64,000 bases of DNA from Branchiostoma floridae (lineage: Eukaryota; Chordata; Leptocardii; Amphioxiformes; Branchiostomatidae). The stretch covers positions 19,987,861-20,051,860 of the forward strand of contig NC_049984.1 in assembly GCF_000003815.2 (NCBI RefSeq), in the 5' to 3' direction. The translations under genes were made by a program, and so were the position numbers. Below, in pieces: positions 42,044 to 53,760 of this stretch. The notes beneath the pieces are model-generated. The model did no database searches and was not told the origin of the DNA. It was given only the letters and a program-made list of their open reading frames with translations. Positions within the stretch are counted from its first letter, which is position 1. Every line of letters starts with the position of its first letter.

Positions 42044-43471
42044 TTAGGTCAGCCTCTGTCCGTTTCCCCCTTTGGGTGCGTTTCGCTGTGGGCAGTTCAT
42101 GATAAGGTGTTCAGAACTGTTACAACGGTGGCACCGGTACCCTGGGGGAGGAATGGCCGAGGAGGAATAGGTAGCGGGTGGAGCCCTGTTAGTGTTAGCC
42201 ACCATTTCTCGGTGGGATAGCAGGCGGGCCGGTGTTGAGATAAGCCTGAACGCGGTTACAGATTTCATTGACCTGTTTTTCATGGTGTCTCTGTAACTTG
42301 GCCATGTCAGTCTTATGATCCGAGAGAATGCGCGGAAGATTAGTGTCCTGCCCGTCCGCCGTGGCGCTAGTGGTTCCCGAAAGCTGGGAGCTATTCGGGC
42401 GTGCCGAAAGGGTAGCGAATAATTCCACTTGAGTCCGCGCAGAGTGGAGGTCCGTCGGAGAAAATTTTCTGACCTCAAATGCCAAGTTAGCGTCGCGCAG
42501 GCCGTCTAAGAACAGCCGTTTGCCGAACGACTCGCGCGTGTGGTTAGCCGTCGCCGGGTAAGCCTTCTCTACCAAGTTTCTAACTCTCACTTTAAAACTC
42601 TGGAAACTCTCTGCCTGTCCCTGCCTTAAGGAGTTCATTTCAGCCTCATAATACTCAGGTGAAGTGGGGCTCTGGAAAATGGCCCGTAGGTAGTTTAAAA
42701 CGTCATTGCAAGTCCCATTCTTTACTGCAGGGTCTGCAGAGGTATACGTTGACAGCGCTGTACCGGAAAGATGACGCAGCAACGTAGCCTTAGCCAATGA
42801 GTCTGGCCACATGCCGTATGTTCTATCGTTATTAAAGAGCAGCTCAAACTCTTCCCAGCGGACATCTGATGTGCCTGAAAAGCGCGCCGTCAACGAAAAC
42901 GGTTTCGGGGGGTAGGGCGCCCCTCCCTGATTCGCGGGCGCGGGGACCGCGTTGGGCATTCCCGCGAAGGGTGCGGCAGCCTGTGGTTGGACGAGACCCG
43001 CGAAGGGATTTGCCACTCCGGCGACCGGGGCGTTGTGTTGAGGGGGCGCTCCCGCAACGGCCGGGTTGTGAAGGCCGCCCCTAGCGGCTGAGCCACGTTA
43101 GGGTTGGCCGGGATATGCCCCTGAGCTTGACCAAAGGGGTTGAGGGGCCCCACCCCCGGCTGAGCATACTGGTTTCCCCCAAGGAGGGGGTACGCGCCCC
43201 CCGGCTGCATGTTATAAAGCGCCGCTCCGTAAGCCGGAGCATAAGGCAAGGTGTAGCCGAAAGGGTTCCCAACCCAGTTGGCCGGGTTGTGCCCGGCCGC
43301 AGCGTTGGGTAAGAAAGGGTTCATTAAGTTGGGGCCCTGGAAAGGATTTGGGTGAGGGCGGGCTGGCCTAGGGGCCCTTCTCCTTGCTGGAATGGGAGGA
43401 GGTCTGTTAAACACTACCACTTCATCATAAGGGAGGGTACTACTGTCAGAATCAGAGCTGCTACTGGACAT
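42044..43471 (-). pseudogene. Gypsy gag with zinc knuckle, frameshifted
   Basis: ATG at 43471 opens MSSSSSDSDSSTLPYDEVVV and a Pro/Asn/Gly-rich N-terminus. Around 43080 the natural reading passes to a second frame with the capsid-like helical part (FEVRKFSPTDLHSARTQVEL). Around 42200 it passes to a third with the zinc knuckle YRCHRCNSSEHLIMNCPQ (C-x2-C-x4-H-x4-C). Two indels therefore break gag. Its role would be forming the particle that packages the RNA. Confidence 0.8.
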
Positions 43472-43805
43472 TTAAAAGAAAAACCACGTCAGGGGTGGCA
43501 CACGCCAGAACCCTCCCGCACTCTGCCGCGACAAGAAAACAACGGACCGGCACTAGCAAGGATTAAAACTGAACCGAGGAAGAACGATCTGTTGAGGATA
43601 GCGAAAATGCACAGAGTCTCAGAACTGTCGGAGATGGCTCGAAATCAACAAGGGGCGGAGCAGAAGTACGTGAACACTATATATGTACAAAATCAACCTT
43701 AAAACAAAATGGGAATCGGAATTAGTACCCAGAGAAGAATCTGTAGTTCCCCTGAACGGTGGGGGTTACAGAGACTAGCGCTGTAGGTAGGAAAACGGAA
43801 GTAAT

Positions 43806-45215
43806 CCACTCGTTGAACAAACCCTACGTGAGCCTCGCTATCCCTCGCCACCGAATACCCTCCCCAGACAGGATGTACACAAGTGCCGCCAGAAAATAGT
43901 TCCAGGAAGCAGTCATCGAATTAGAGCTCGATTTTAGATCACTGGTATTATTTCTGCTTTGGTATAATATGTGCCTAATAGTTGAAACAATATAGCTGTT
44001 CACGATTAATTATTTGCTGCCATACAGCTGGCTAGTTTGACGGCGGATGCATATGTAGAGTATTTCCCGTCGTACAGTCACGCAGCTTCAGTTGGAGAAG
44101 GGCTGTGGCGTGAGGTGGGTGCTCTAGTACTAAGAGGGCAATTTCCCTGGCAAAAAGTCCTCTTATTTTTGTCATTATGTAGGAAGAATACTTAAGAAGA
44201 TTGTGGTAGCCCGTGTGTCTATGTTTTCGAATTTTTGGTTAGGAACGTAGATTGATTCTGCCGTATTCTTTATCCACGCCATTTTGTGTAAGGCAGCGTT
44301 TGGAATGTGTCTCGCAACCAATACGTCCATACCCTTAGGTTTCGTCCTGAACGTTAACTTCTAGTTTCTGATGCTATCCAGGGCCTTGTACTATGTCAAT
44401 GATATTCACCCGTTTTTCGACTGCATTTCCTGACAAAATGTCTCAAGAAAATTGAGTGTGGGGCCGACCGCGGCTAACATCTGTGATGGATTATGTTGTT
44501 TACGTGTTGGCGGACCGGATCGGTCTACTTTGCAATATTCTCAAACTCGTTAAATATATCACACATCTAATTTGTGTTTAACATTGTTTTAATGTGTTTC
44601 CAAACCACTAAGACGTTTTTAGTTTTTATCGACAATGTGTATCAACTGTCTCCACTTCTCTGTTGGCTATAAAATACCAGCTATTGCCAGACCTACTTGA
44701 AGACATATCTATCGCGTTAACTGGCAGAAGAAAAATTGTTACACAACTAATCTTGGTTATTTTTTTTTTTAATTTCCTGTACAGAAGCTCGTGAGATGAG
44801 GCGAACATCAATCAACGCAATATACTGGTGCAGACCATATCAACAGATGGACACCTCCGTCAGAGAAGTGTCATGCTCTGGTCGACAAAGCCAATATCTT
44901 TCTGAAATGAAGTCAGCACAGATCTGATCATAAACATCTGATCATAAACGGAGGTTCCCAAAACAATATATAGCTACAGTGAAACGTCACAATTGGTGGC
45001 TGATCAAATCGTGACACATCACTGATGACATCGATGTTTAGTTATTTGGCTTTTGTTTTGGCAGAACATCCAACTTACTCAGGGTTTGTTAGTCAGGTCT
45101 ATTGTTACAGCTGTCCAGTCTCTTGGAAACCCAGACTTCGGGGACTGTGCCTCTGGCTCAGTGGGGGCTGGTTCAGCTTAGTTAGATGGGTGTGTTGGAT
45201 GTTTAAATCGTATTT
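43806..45215. repeat. Dispersed repeat, copy C (possible Gypsy LTR)
   Basis: Begins TGAACAAACCCTACGTGAGC and ends GTTGGATGTT(T/C)A, so the family has short TGAAC...GTTCA inverted ends like an LTR. It abuts the 5' side of the Gypsy element. Copies A, B and D elsewhere would then be solo or partial LTRs. The 1.4-kb length and the lack of a second flanking copy leave this unproven. Confidence 0.55.
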
Positions 45216-45349
45216 GTATCGTATCAGTGACTGGCCAAGGGTTCCACAAGTGTTCCTAGCCAAGATAGCCACACATGCAGCGTACTATCCACTGGAACTT
45301 TGAACAGTATGAGTGAATACATTCATGTGTAAACGGTGAGGACAAACAA

Positions 45350-45645
45350 GGCTGGTCACCAGTTGTCGTGTCTGAGGGAAAAGTCACAGAGTCTTTATTA
45401 CGTCAATTGCAAACGTCTTTTTTGGTCGTCATGTATGTTACGGAGCCGGCTACTGGTTGTCGTAAGCTGAGAGAAGACAATGGCAAGGATGGCGTTCAGT
45501 CCAATGTCGTTATTCCAATCAAAGTCGTCTATTACAAAGATAGCGGCAGCACTACTCTGAAGCCAAGTGTCTGGTCGAAGTCTCTGCTGGGCCGCACTTC
45601 TGCGCGGTCGTTTAGTAGTAGTCCTGGAGTCAGGCCTTCCTGACT
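45350..45645. repeat. Second dispersed block, copy near 45 kb
   Basis: Related to 25090-25280 (see that entry). It holds TCTTTATTACG and CGTTATTCC, whose complements include AATAA-type signals on the minus strand. Its position after repeat C parallels the arrangement after repeat B. Confidence 0.6.
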
Positions 45646-47065
45646 GTCGAAGTTTCTAAAGTTTCAACTTTTATTCTGTTAATTTTGGGATCCTCCCCTT
45701 GGCCAAATCTGAATAGCAAATGCGAATCAGCCTCCCTGTCATTCATTGGGACCGTAGGAGAAAGTCTTCAAGGTTACAACCGGTATCATTACTTGTCCAA
45801 AGATAACACTTGGTATAGCACACATTCAGTGATTACTGTACTTCTAACACTTACATCTTTTCTAGATTCTTAACACTACTTTAAGAATTGGCAAAGTTTA
45901 ACAAAGGTCTTAAGAACTTGTTCCGTATGACCCCATTCTGTCTTTGATTGACATGTCAACTTACTACCCTCGGGTTTGTGCAGTCAACGATCTGATAACG
46001 TACCATAACTAATTATTATTTCAATTACTACCGAGCATCTGACTAGAGCCAAGGCCTGGGGATGGTAGCAGTGAAGTTCAAACAAACAGGCTTTCCCTAC
46101 GCAGGTTCTCAAACCAAGCAGTCTTTATCTGCCAAAGAATCGTTTTAGAAGACGTCCGTCGGCCTAGCTCTAGCCATCTGCGTGTTTACTTATCACAGGG
46201 GAAGATATCACTTAATCGGTCACTCGAGATAACATCCTCGCCCACAGTCGGGTATAGGTCAGTTGTGGTAGGCCAAAGTAAGGAAATATATTGTTAGTCA
46301 GCTATCATTACATCAAGCGGGCCTAGCTTGCTAGGGACCTGCTTACTCCAATTATTCCATGGTGTGGCAAATAGACTTAGAGGTCTTAGGTCAAGGTCGG
46401 CGTTAGGATCTTTTACGGGCTAACCCGCTCTTTGAATGTGACGACCTCAGGTCTAAACTAGTGGTTAGGATTTGGCTTACTCTATTTCTCTCAACTCTCA
46501 CCATAAACCAAGGCTCAAACAAGGTGAGGTGTCAAGTTTACATTCCTTTTATTCGGACTTTGTACGGCTCACAACATTGTTCAAGATCAAGGCACAGGTA
46601 CAAGGCATACAATGAGATATCAATGCATCAAAGACAACGCCATTCGCATGTCAAACCTAACTTGCACTATCAGGGACCCTCCCAAAATAGAGGCGAATTT
46701 GGAACACAACAGCGCTCATCAGAATATAGGAACCATCAAATCTTACCGGGAAATCAGTTGCTTGGATGCAGTAGGAAAATCGAGGCGGACAGATCGCGAA
46801 ACATTTAGGTTACTTTGAAAACTAAGGATGAGCCAAAGTGTCGCGTAAGCACGTAATAAATGGACATTTCAGTCATCTGAAATATGTTAGTGAATTACCA
46901 GTGTCAGGCCGTGCATATTGGCTGATAGATGCAGTCTGTCTACCTTAGCCGCGATGCCTGTAAAATGAGTAAATATTTGCCTGGGTAAAATGAAGTCCAT
47001 GTTGAAAGCAGTAAATAATGGTATTATAATTTCACTAAGTTTCTTTACACGTGATACATTTAAAC
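45646..47065. other. No gene recognised
   Basis: No convincing exon. Plus-strand frames at 46461-46818 overlap in two frames without family match. Confidence 0.4.
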
Positions 47066-47225
47066 CTAATCGAACGAAATTGTTCAAGATATGACGATAG
47101 ATGAAAGCTTGATTCAACATACTTGCATCAGCTTCTTTACACTCTGTAAAGAGAAACAACATAGAGAGCAATTCAATATGTAGCCATGGACACAGACACC
47201 TAACAGATTCGGCCAATGATTGTTT
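47066..47225. repeat. Diverged repeat pair with 37794-37960
   Basis: See the partner entry. It lies within a 132-codon minus-strand frame (47285-46887). On that strand TTTCTCTTTACAG is followed by GTGTAAAGAAGCTGATGCAA and GTATGT, like a microexon flanked by splice sites. Confidence 0.6.
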
Positions 47226-47285
47226 TGAAAATCTGCAAAGTATATGGCAAACATTCACGTGAATACCCAGTTCCAATGTGTACAA

Positions 47286-48328
47286 AGTACTTGAGACATG
47301 TTGGGCAGATTATTTTCGGCTATCCACAGTTAAGTGGCCCCTACCACAGTTAAATGACGTATGCGATTATCGTAAATGTGGTATGCTGTAAAAATCCTGG
47401 CGAATACACTGTTGAGATATACACGTCACTACTCTACCAGGCTCAAACGTAGTTGGAAAGAGTGTACAGTAAAGTAGACTTTTACTTCTTTCAACCGTAA
47501 CTAAGAACTATTTCACCGATGTACTTTACTCTATTCTACTTTACTCTACTCTACTCCTGTTCCAATATTGGCCTCTCTGTCTATGTCAGGTCAATGACAA
47601 CCCTGGTACCAGCGGGACATCCCGGTCTAAAAGCATGTAGTCATTAAAAATACTACAGAAATGCTTCGAGGACAAAAGTAGTCATGTTGATATATTTACG
47701 ATATAAGAACATGTACCTCCTTTTCCATCACGCGTGTTGTAATGCTATGATCTTTTCCCAACAGAGATCTTAAAGTAAGCAATGAAAGCCATGGACTTTA
47801 ACGTTATTTCGACACGTACAAGTATTTAGTCATATTTCAGACACGTACCTTGTGTGTATGCTTCCATTTTGGCGTCCAAAAGATGAATGTGAGACCATCG
47901 CACCAACATGGTCATTACACTTGAACCATTAATAATACTGTACTAACAGGAGACAACATTTCCCTTGATGCCCTCTCTGTCTGCCCTATGTCATTTGGTC
48001 ACGAGACTCTGACATGTCCATGCAAGTTGTCATTGCCCTTAGTCATAATACTTATTATTCATCGTAATTTCCTTATAGTTTTACGGTCCATGTACTCAGC
48101 ACATATCAAGACATTTGCGTAAATTATTACATTTCTCTTAGAACTTACAAAGTATGCTTTAGTCAGGCGTGTATTTCTTCCTCATACCCACCATATCAGA
48201 TTACGATCAGCTAACCACCGATTAGTAAGTACACCATCTTTGACCCTAAAAACTTCATTTATGTTCATAATTGTTTCAAATACAAATGGATAAGACAAAC
48301 ATGTGCACACCTGGTCCTTCGCACCTAC
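47286..48328. other. No gene recognised
   Basis: AT-rich. A pyrimidine-rich TTTACTCTA run lies at 47520-47560. Confidence 0.45.
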
Positions 48329-48369
48329 CTGTTGCCAACACCCCTGCCCTCAGCAAACTGAAGGAGGAT
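48329..48369 (-). CDS. Possible 41-nt exon
   Basis: Acceptor GTACTTATTCAG, codons ILLQFAEGRGVGN plus two bases, donor AG|GTAGGT. Small but with good signals. Its partner exons are unknown. Confidence 0.25.
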
Positions 48370-48831
48370 CTGAATAAGTACGCCTGGTCGGTACAAACAA
48401 ACAGCCCCCACGATTGAGTGTTTAACCAACTTTCTGTGTACATCCGGAAAAGACATATCTTACTTGTTGTTACCTTGGATCTTCCATTGGGCCCAAACGG
48501 AAACATACAGTTTGGCAATCTTGTTGTTGCAATTCTTATAGGGCTTTATGAGTGCATGCGGGATTTTCCTGCAACATAACTCATTGCAGTGTCGTTTAAT
48601 AGTTGAAAGGGGACATTCTCACACGGTACCTCGTATCTAACAGGCCCGCAAAAACCCTTGTTGTAATAAATTGATGTAATAAAGGGCATGATATCTTACC
48701 CTGCAGTAGACATCAGATTGTTGATTGAAGCTCTCACTTGTGCTAAACTGATGAAATGCACGAAACATTCCTTATTACCAGTGTTGCCAAGTCTTATGGA
48801 TGCGGAACTTGTATCAACTCAAATTTTTGAA

Positions 48832-49312
48832 TCACAACATCCTGTAGCCCCGACAGGACTCATCATCAATGTCATCAGGCTGTAATAAGAATCAATGAAA
48901 AAGTTTTTTTACATTTGATGCTACAATATAAACATTGGTATGATACACATGAAGACCAAGCTACACAATTCTCAGAAATATATGTCTTGTATAGCAATGA
49001 TGCAGAATATTTCTGGTGTCATGCCCATCTGGGACATGGGTTGGTTCATATGTTTGCTCGTACCTTACATGAGTAACATCAACATTATCATTGAGACTAC
49101 TTACACTCTCCTGAACTTGTCTACTTGACAAAACTCCTCTTTGTGTTTTTCTGTGCTTACCTCATGAATGATGCCCTCCTTACATGCAGTGATAAGTTGC
49201 TGTTTGGTGGCAGGGTGTTGTAGCAGCAGCCGGAAAGCTTTGAGGTACTGCTTTCTGCCCAGCATCCTCACGGCATATGGGGGTGGGCGGGCACTAACCT
49301 CATCCCAGGAAA
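48832..49312 (-). CDS. Last two exons of an unrecognised protein
   Basis: Exon 49312-49161 follows GACATACCAG, encodes SWDEVSARPPPYAVRMLGRK, QYLKAFRLLLQHPATKQQLI and TACKEGIIHE, and ends at GAG|GTAAGC. Exon 48879-48832 follows TTCTTATTACAG and joins in phase 0: PDDIDDESCRGYRML, then TGA. The signals, composition and phase all agree, so this is one of the better exon pairs in the window. The helical 'MLGRKQYLKAFRLLLQHP' part resembles segments in repeated invertebrate genes; function unknown. Confidence 0.5.
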
Positions 49313-49750
49313 CTGGTATGTCACGGTGTGTACATACGGCTTGAAGTCAAATGCCATGGAGCACAGATCAAAGTATAACTTGTCTTTATTTCCTTAGATG
49401 TAAGATTTTCTGTTTCCAATCCAGGTACCATTGGAGGGCTCCATCTAGCTGCATAAGCCTTGTGTCATTCATCGTTCACTATGCACGTCAAAAAGACAGA
49501 CAGAAGCTAATCAACACGTGCCAATGAATATATATATATATATATACTAACACGTAAATTGACATTCTTCTTTAGTACAATGCCCCACGTAACAACAGAA
49601 AAAATGTGTATACTTTTGGGTACCCTTGGAGATAACTTGGTATATAGTATATGGTACACTTAATGGACCAATGCCGTGTACAATTTTCATGAACAGAGGC
49701 ATGAATGACATAACAATAAATTCCTGGCCATGTATATCTGACCAGACGTG
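49313..49750. other. No gene; AT microsatellite
   Basis: Contains an (AT)n run at about 49527-49546; otherwise featureless. Confidence 0.5.
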
Positions 49751-49957
49751 TCACAGCGTTTTAGTCATAGTCAAGCATGTTACATCATAGTTGTCATGCA
49801 GATCGGAAGCAATGACCTTATCTGCAGCAAGTCCAAGCCCTTTGATGTCCCACATCACAACAAAGTTATCCACCTTTTGATCAGGATGTACTTCCTCCAG
49901 CTCACCGATCGTCCTTCCATCCTTCCGATTCAACCTGTTGCTGAACTGGCTGAACAC
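49751..49957 (-). CDS. Unrecognised open frame
   Basis: 69 codons with natural composition: FSNRLNRKDGRTIGELEEVH, PDQKVDNFVVMWDIKGLGLA, ADKVIASDLHDNYDV, stop. It lies upstream of the exon pair at 48832-49312 on the same strand and could belong to the same gene. No clear acceptor or donor. Confidence 0.3.
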   Translation of the reverse strand: MFSQFSNRLNRKDGRTIGELEEVHPDQKVDNFVVMWDIKGLGLAADKVIASDLHDNYDVTCLTMTKTL

Positions 49958-50160
49958 TGATCTACATGCTCGTGGGTGTAGCCTACCATGAGGAAGTTCT
50001 CAGTAATGTGTGAATGATAACAAGTAGCTTGTATCTACTTTCTAGTCTGTAAGACCAGTTTGATTGTCATAACAATCAGTATTCAGATGTCTCAAAATTG
50101 AATTTTGATTAAGCCTTGCAAGATACCATAACCTGATGGATTGATGACTTCGTAGGTCCA

Positions 50161-50706
50161 TTAACTCTCTGTATGGCCAGACGCGATGTGGGTTGACCAG
50201 AACATTTCCAGGATCCTCACATTAGTCGCGGCAATGTGCACCATTGCTTGCATCTCTTGTACAGTTCTAGCGACCGGTTCTTTCAATGTGACATACTGTT
50301 GGTCATCATCTTCATCCTCCGGAGTCAAGCTCAATATCTGTTATTCCCGACACACTCTTCATCACGACTTATTTCAGGTGAATGATCTTTTCTTCACTGG
50401 TGACGGTGTGTTTTATTGTTGTTACCTGAAAGAGTTCCTTGCTTCCTTCTCCCTTGAGGACTTTTTTGTTGAATTGAAGCTGAAATTTAACTGCTTCTAG
50501 ATTCTATTTTTCTCTGTTTAGTGCTTTGACCTTGCCCTCTATTTCAGGTGTTTTCCACACTCATCCCATTTTCATTACTTTGTCGGCCATGGCCGCTGTT
50601 TTCAGCCGAAATGTTCTCCTCTTTCTTTTGATGCTGCCTTTCCATGAGCGATTCAAGGCGTTTTTCGTTGATTTCACTCTGTCTTTCTTTGAATCTTTGA
50701 TGGACC
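50161..50706 (-). CDS. Terminal exons of an unrecognised charged protein
   Basis: Exon 50706-50544 follows a CAG at the 3' end of a pyrimidine-poor stretch. It encodes a coiled-coil-like segment (ERQSEINEKRLESLMERQHQ) but reaches TGA without a good donor. Exon 50490-50426 encodes KFQLQFNKKVLKGEGSKELF and ends at CAG|GTAACA. Exon 50337-50161 follows GGAATAACAG and joins in phase: LSLTPEDEDDDQQYVTLKEP, VARTVQEMQAMVHIAATNVR, ILEMFWSTHIASGHTES, stop. The last two exons are well supported. The first is attached only by position and composition. Soluble, charged protein; family unknown. Confidence 0.45.
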
Positions 50707-50815
50707 CTGCTTGCATTTGTATTCCTACTTCACAGAAGACATTAAACCATAGGTGGTGGATAGTACCTAATTTTATACTTAGTAAAGTACTTAATGTTAT
50801 CACTTAACACAAGAG

Positions 50816-51129
50816 GAACAAGTGGTTTATATTACAAATTAACCCTTAAGCTGCTGGTGTTTTTGACCAAAAAGTAGTCTCAGTGCTGGGGTTTCCAGAC
50901 CCTTCAGACCATCTTTTGTTTTACTACATTTTTGTTTCTCTCCTCCCAATAAACCCCCAAAAGCTTTACTTCAAAAGAAAGCTTAGAATCTCTTCTTATT
51001 TAAAAGTCTATTATCAATGTTGGTAAGTTAACGGAATAATGGACAGCAAAGGCAATAATGCAATAAAATGCATTTTTATAATCTTTGTATTATTTTATTC
51101 AAACCATACAAAAAGGATGAGTATTAAAA
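50816..51129. other. No gene recognised
   Basis: AT-rich spacer. Confidence 0.5.
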
Positions 51130-51420
51130 CTTACAGTATTACTGAGATATCCATCCCAAATTCCATCCCCTGGAGAATAGTGGGGTACACATCATTGAGC
51201 TTGCGGAAGGAGTTGTAGTTTAGATCGTCACGAGGGAGATACATATCTTTATTGCAAAGGTTGAAGAATTTATAAATCAGTTGAAACTTATCTCTGATCA
51301 TGATGGTTGGGAAGACGGCGTCACAATTACCTCATCTTTACTCCACTTGTCGGAGATGTCTTGGTGGTTGATGAGAACAATCCTGGTCAATGTAGTGGGC
51401 TGTTAGTGCCAGGCAGTGGT
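51130..51420 (-). pseudogene. piggyBac-type transposase fragment
   Basis: The minus strand reads INHQDISDKWSKDEVIVT and, after a frame change, FPTIMIRDKFQLIYKFFNLC, NKDMYLPRDDLNYNSFRKLN, DVYPTIL. This is the 'W......M-R-RF--i-r-lhf-dn...D-l-Ki' region just before the first catalytic Asp of piggyBac (PGBD4-like) transposases. The catalytic core is gone. Confidence 0.6.
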
Positions 51421-52079
51421 CAGCTGTCCTTGATATCTATCTGTCTCCTGTAATGGCTAATCAACTCCTCGGCACATGTCTTCCATTTGTTTGCAAGTTC
51501 TCATTTGGCTTCCAGTTGCTTTGACGTTTGCTGGTTTCACTATGCAACTTCAATTGACTTGCCTCAACAATCTTTTGTATCTTCAAGTAAGCTGTAGCCA
51601 CAGGCAAGCTTTATCTCATTCCCGTGCAACTTCCCTCAGACGTGATCCAAGGCTTTTCCAAACTGTCATTTTTATTTTTCAGAACGTGTTTGGCCCTTTT
51701 TACATCGCCTCAAACCTACAAAAAAGCTCGGCAGGCGTATATCACTCAAAATCTCGGGAAATTCATTTTTCTCTGTGAGCCAATCAAAGCCAATATTATT
51801 AGAAGTATTTCTTTCCTTCCCAGTGGGAGATTAAGGTGCAAAGTATTGAACAACTAACTTACAATCCATGAGCTTTCATTTTAAATTCCTTACTTCGCTC
51901 TTCCATGCTTTCCTCCACACAGTTCCCTTTCTAGTAAATTTCACAGTGAAAACGTGTTTATCTTCGATTGTCTCCACCGCGGTATTCCCTAAAGCTTACA
52001 TCAGCACACTTTTGACCGTACCCACAAATGGCCCATCTTTCTATGCAACTGTATCCTACTGGCTGCTTTGGAGGGTAAA
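51421..52079. other. No gene recognised
   Basis: Plus-strand frames at 51476-51857 and 51868-52113 are unsupported. The region lies between two transposon relics. Confidence 0.4.
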
Positions 52080-52840
52080 CGGACTCCATGTGCTATTTCT
52101 TTCTGGACGGTGAAGGTGAAGCTGACCGCGTCTTCCGGACTGTCGAATGGGTACATGCCCTGTAGCGGGCAGCCATGGATGCGATAGCTTCTTCAATGAT
52201 CTCACCCATGTTCTCAACATGGCCAATTTCCGCAGTTCTACACCACTCTCAGCTGTGAAAGCAAGTGCCCATGCTCGCTTGCAGTTGTCCTAATGTCTAC
52301 AGTAGCTCATTCAGAACTCAATCCTTCCTTAGTGAGACGGCAAGTCAGCTGCAAATCTGTGTAGTAGTGCAGCAGAACGACGATCACGTCTGTGTCCTCA
52401 CATACGACGTTTAGTCTTTGAATTCCACTTTCAGCAGCCTTGGCTATCTGATGTATGATGATTACATCCGCTTCTTCGTGGCAAATCAGGAGATCTCTGC
52501 GGAAGGCAATGTTATCCTGAATTACAACTGGTACTTACAATGCTTAAGTCGAAGTAGCGATCAAAGTTGTCCTGGTTGGTCACCCTTTTCATCACATTCC
52601 TGCTGAAGCCGTTGGCAAAATCTGCCACAGTTCCATGATCAGGCCAGTTTATAAACCAAATGAGAGCACCTGTCAATCCAGTACATCTACCTCTGATCTC
52701 TCAAACATATGCTGTGACACAGTTACCTGCAGTGCAGCTTCTTCTTCAGAGTGCACTTTGTAGTTGCGATTTCTGACGGAAAGGAGCAAGGGGCCAGTCA
52801 GGATGAGAAACTCGTTTGCCTTGTATTGATACACATTTAC
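52080..52840 (-). pseudogene. Repeated 'DTDV' family protein relic
   Basis: Four blocks lie in order on the minus strand. 52830-52713 reads FLILTGPLLLSVRNRNYKVH and SEEEAALQ to GTAACT. About 52640-52533 reads TVADFANGFSRNVMKRVTNQ, DNFDRYFDLSI to GTAAGT. About 52500-52320 reads ICHEEADVIIIHQIAKAAES and NVVCEDTDVIVVLLHYYTDL. About 52270-52100 reads AEIGHVENMGEIIEEAIASM. This series (F-D-Y..SI; eeADv-i-hq; cDDTDV-vLL-hy) marks a multi-copy gene family in fish and invertebrate genomes. The conserved acidic residues suggest a nuclease-like fold, which is an inference. Stops and gaps indicate decay. Confidence 0.55.
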
Positions 52841-53137
52841 TAGACGTTTACTTAAACTGGATTACAGTGCAGTCCAAACAGATCAATGAAGTATCATTAA
52901 AATCTAGACAATTAGGCACTCGATTTTACCAATATGGTTTAGTAGACCAAGGTTAGCAGACATACTAAAAGGCTGAAAAGGGACTGGCATTGTGAGAGTT
53001 GTTGGTATGGGTTAAGGTATCCATGTACAGTAACTGGTTGTGAACCGCCCGTTCTAGTATTTTGGAAATACAAGGCAGAATTGACACTGGGTGTTACTGT
53101 TTATTTAGCATGGTCCTGTCTCCTTTTTTGGGCGTGT

Positions 53138-53760
53138 TCATGATCGTTCTTTTATTGTTATACTTTGATGACGTGGGCTTGCCACTTCCGGTAACAGACA
53201 GTTAAGGAAAGACCACTTCAGATGGGGGAACATTAATATTGTATTCCAGCAGGTAATGTCATGGTGGATTCTATGATTGTGTATACCTGCTGGTGTCCAT
53301 ACTACAAAGTCTGCCCATTGATAACATGTGATGTGGAGCTGTCCCTGAACTTGATAGTAGTAGTGATGATTTTTGGATAGTTGTAGTGTGCCGTTGATAT
53401 CTTGTAATGGAAATGACTTGATGGTTTTGGACGCTTCAGCTGGCGACAGTGCATGTGGGCCCTTTACTGCAGAGTATGGGCACTTGACCTCCAACAAGCC
53501 CATCTCACCATCGGGCTGCTCAACTTTTCCATCTGGTGTGGCAGCCAAGTATCCATACTCTGTGTTTATATAAATGCAACAAGGGCTTACTTTATATCCG
53601 GTTTTGGCCATGTATGCCTGGACGGCGTCTTCCTCATGTCCTTCCCCCAATGCAAAGACTTGGAGGTCACAGGCCCTTTGTACAGTAAGTCTGTGACAAG
53701 GTGTGAACATGGTGTGGTTTTTCTTCTCTTATGGATTTCTCCAAACTTGGAAGCTGTAAG
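53138..53760 (-). pseudogene. YqaJ-type exonuclease, nearly intact copy 2
   Basis: After SKFGEIHKRRKTTPC and LVTDLLYKGPVTSKSLHWG, a one-base deficit in a G5 run shifts the frame. The rest is open for about 170 codons: EGHEEDAVQAYMAKTGYKVS (catalytic Glu), GYLAATPDGKVEQPDGEMGL, LEVKCPYS, HHYYYQVQGQLHITCYQWAD, FVVWTPAG, to a stop. The motif set E / TPDG / E-V-K / Q-V-Q is that of lambda-exonuclease/YqaJ nucleases (PD-(D/E)XK), which resect DNA 5' ends. The single frameshift and an upstream stop make it a recent pseudogene unless the shift is a sequencing error. Confidence 0.7.

Larger units (their letters stand above)
39695..43800 (-). mobile_element. Gypsy-type LTR retrotransposon, 3' truncated
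   Basis: Order on the minus strand: gag (43471-42044), aspartic protease (42016-40922), reverse transcriptase and RNase H (40921-39695). Integrase and the 3' LTR are missing, replaced by the RING copy at 39694. Repeat C begins at 43806 directly outside the 5' end and may be its LTR. Frameshifts in gag and a stop before the reverse transcriptase show it is inactive. Confidence 0.85.

Noticed and set aside
43480-43805. Primer-binding site of the Gypsy element
   Set aside because: A TGG lies near the expected place on the minus strand, but the following bases match no tRNA end that I can confirm.
48484-48518. Start of a gene in the frame 48518-48276
   Set aside because: The frame has no natural composition; a short exon in another frame (48369-48329) has better signals.
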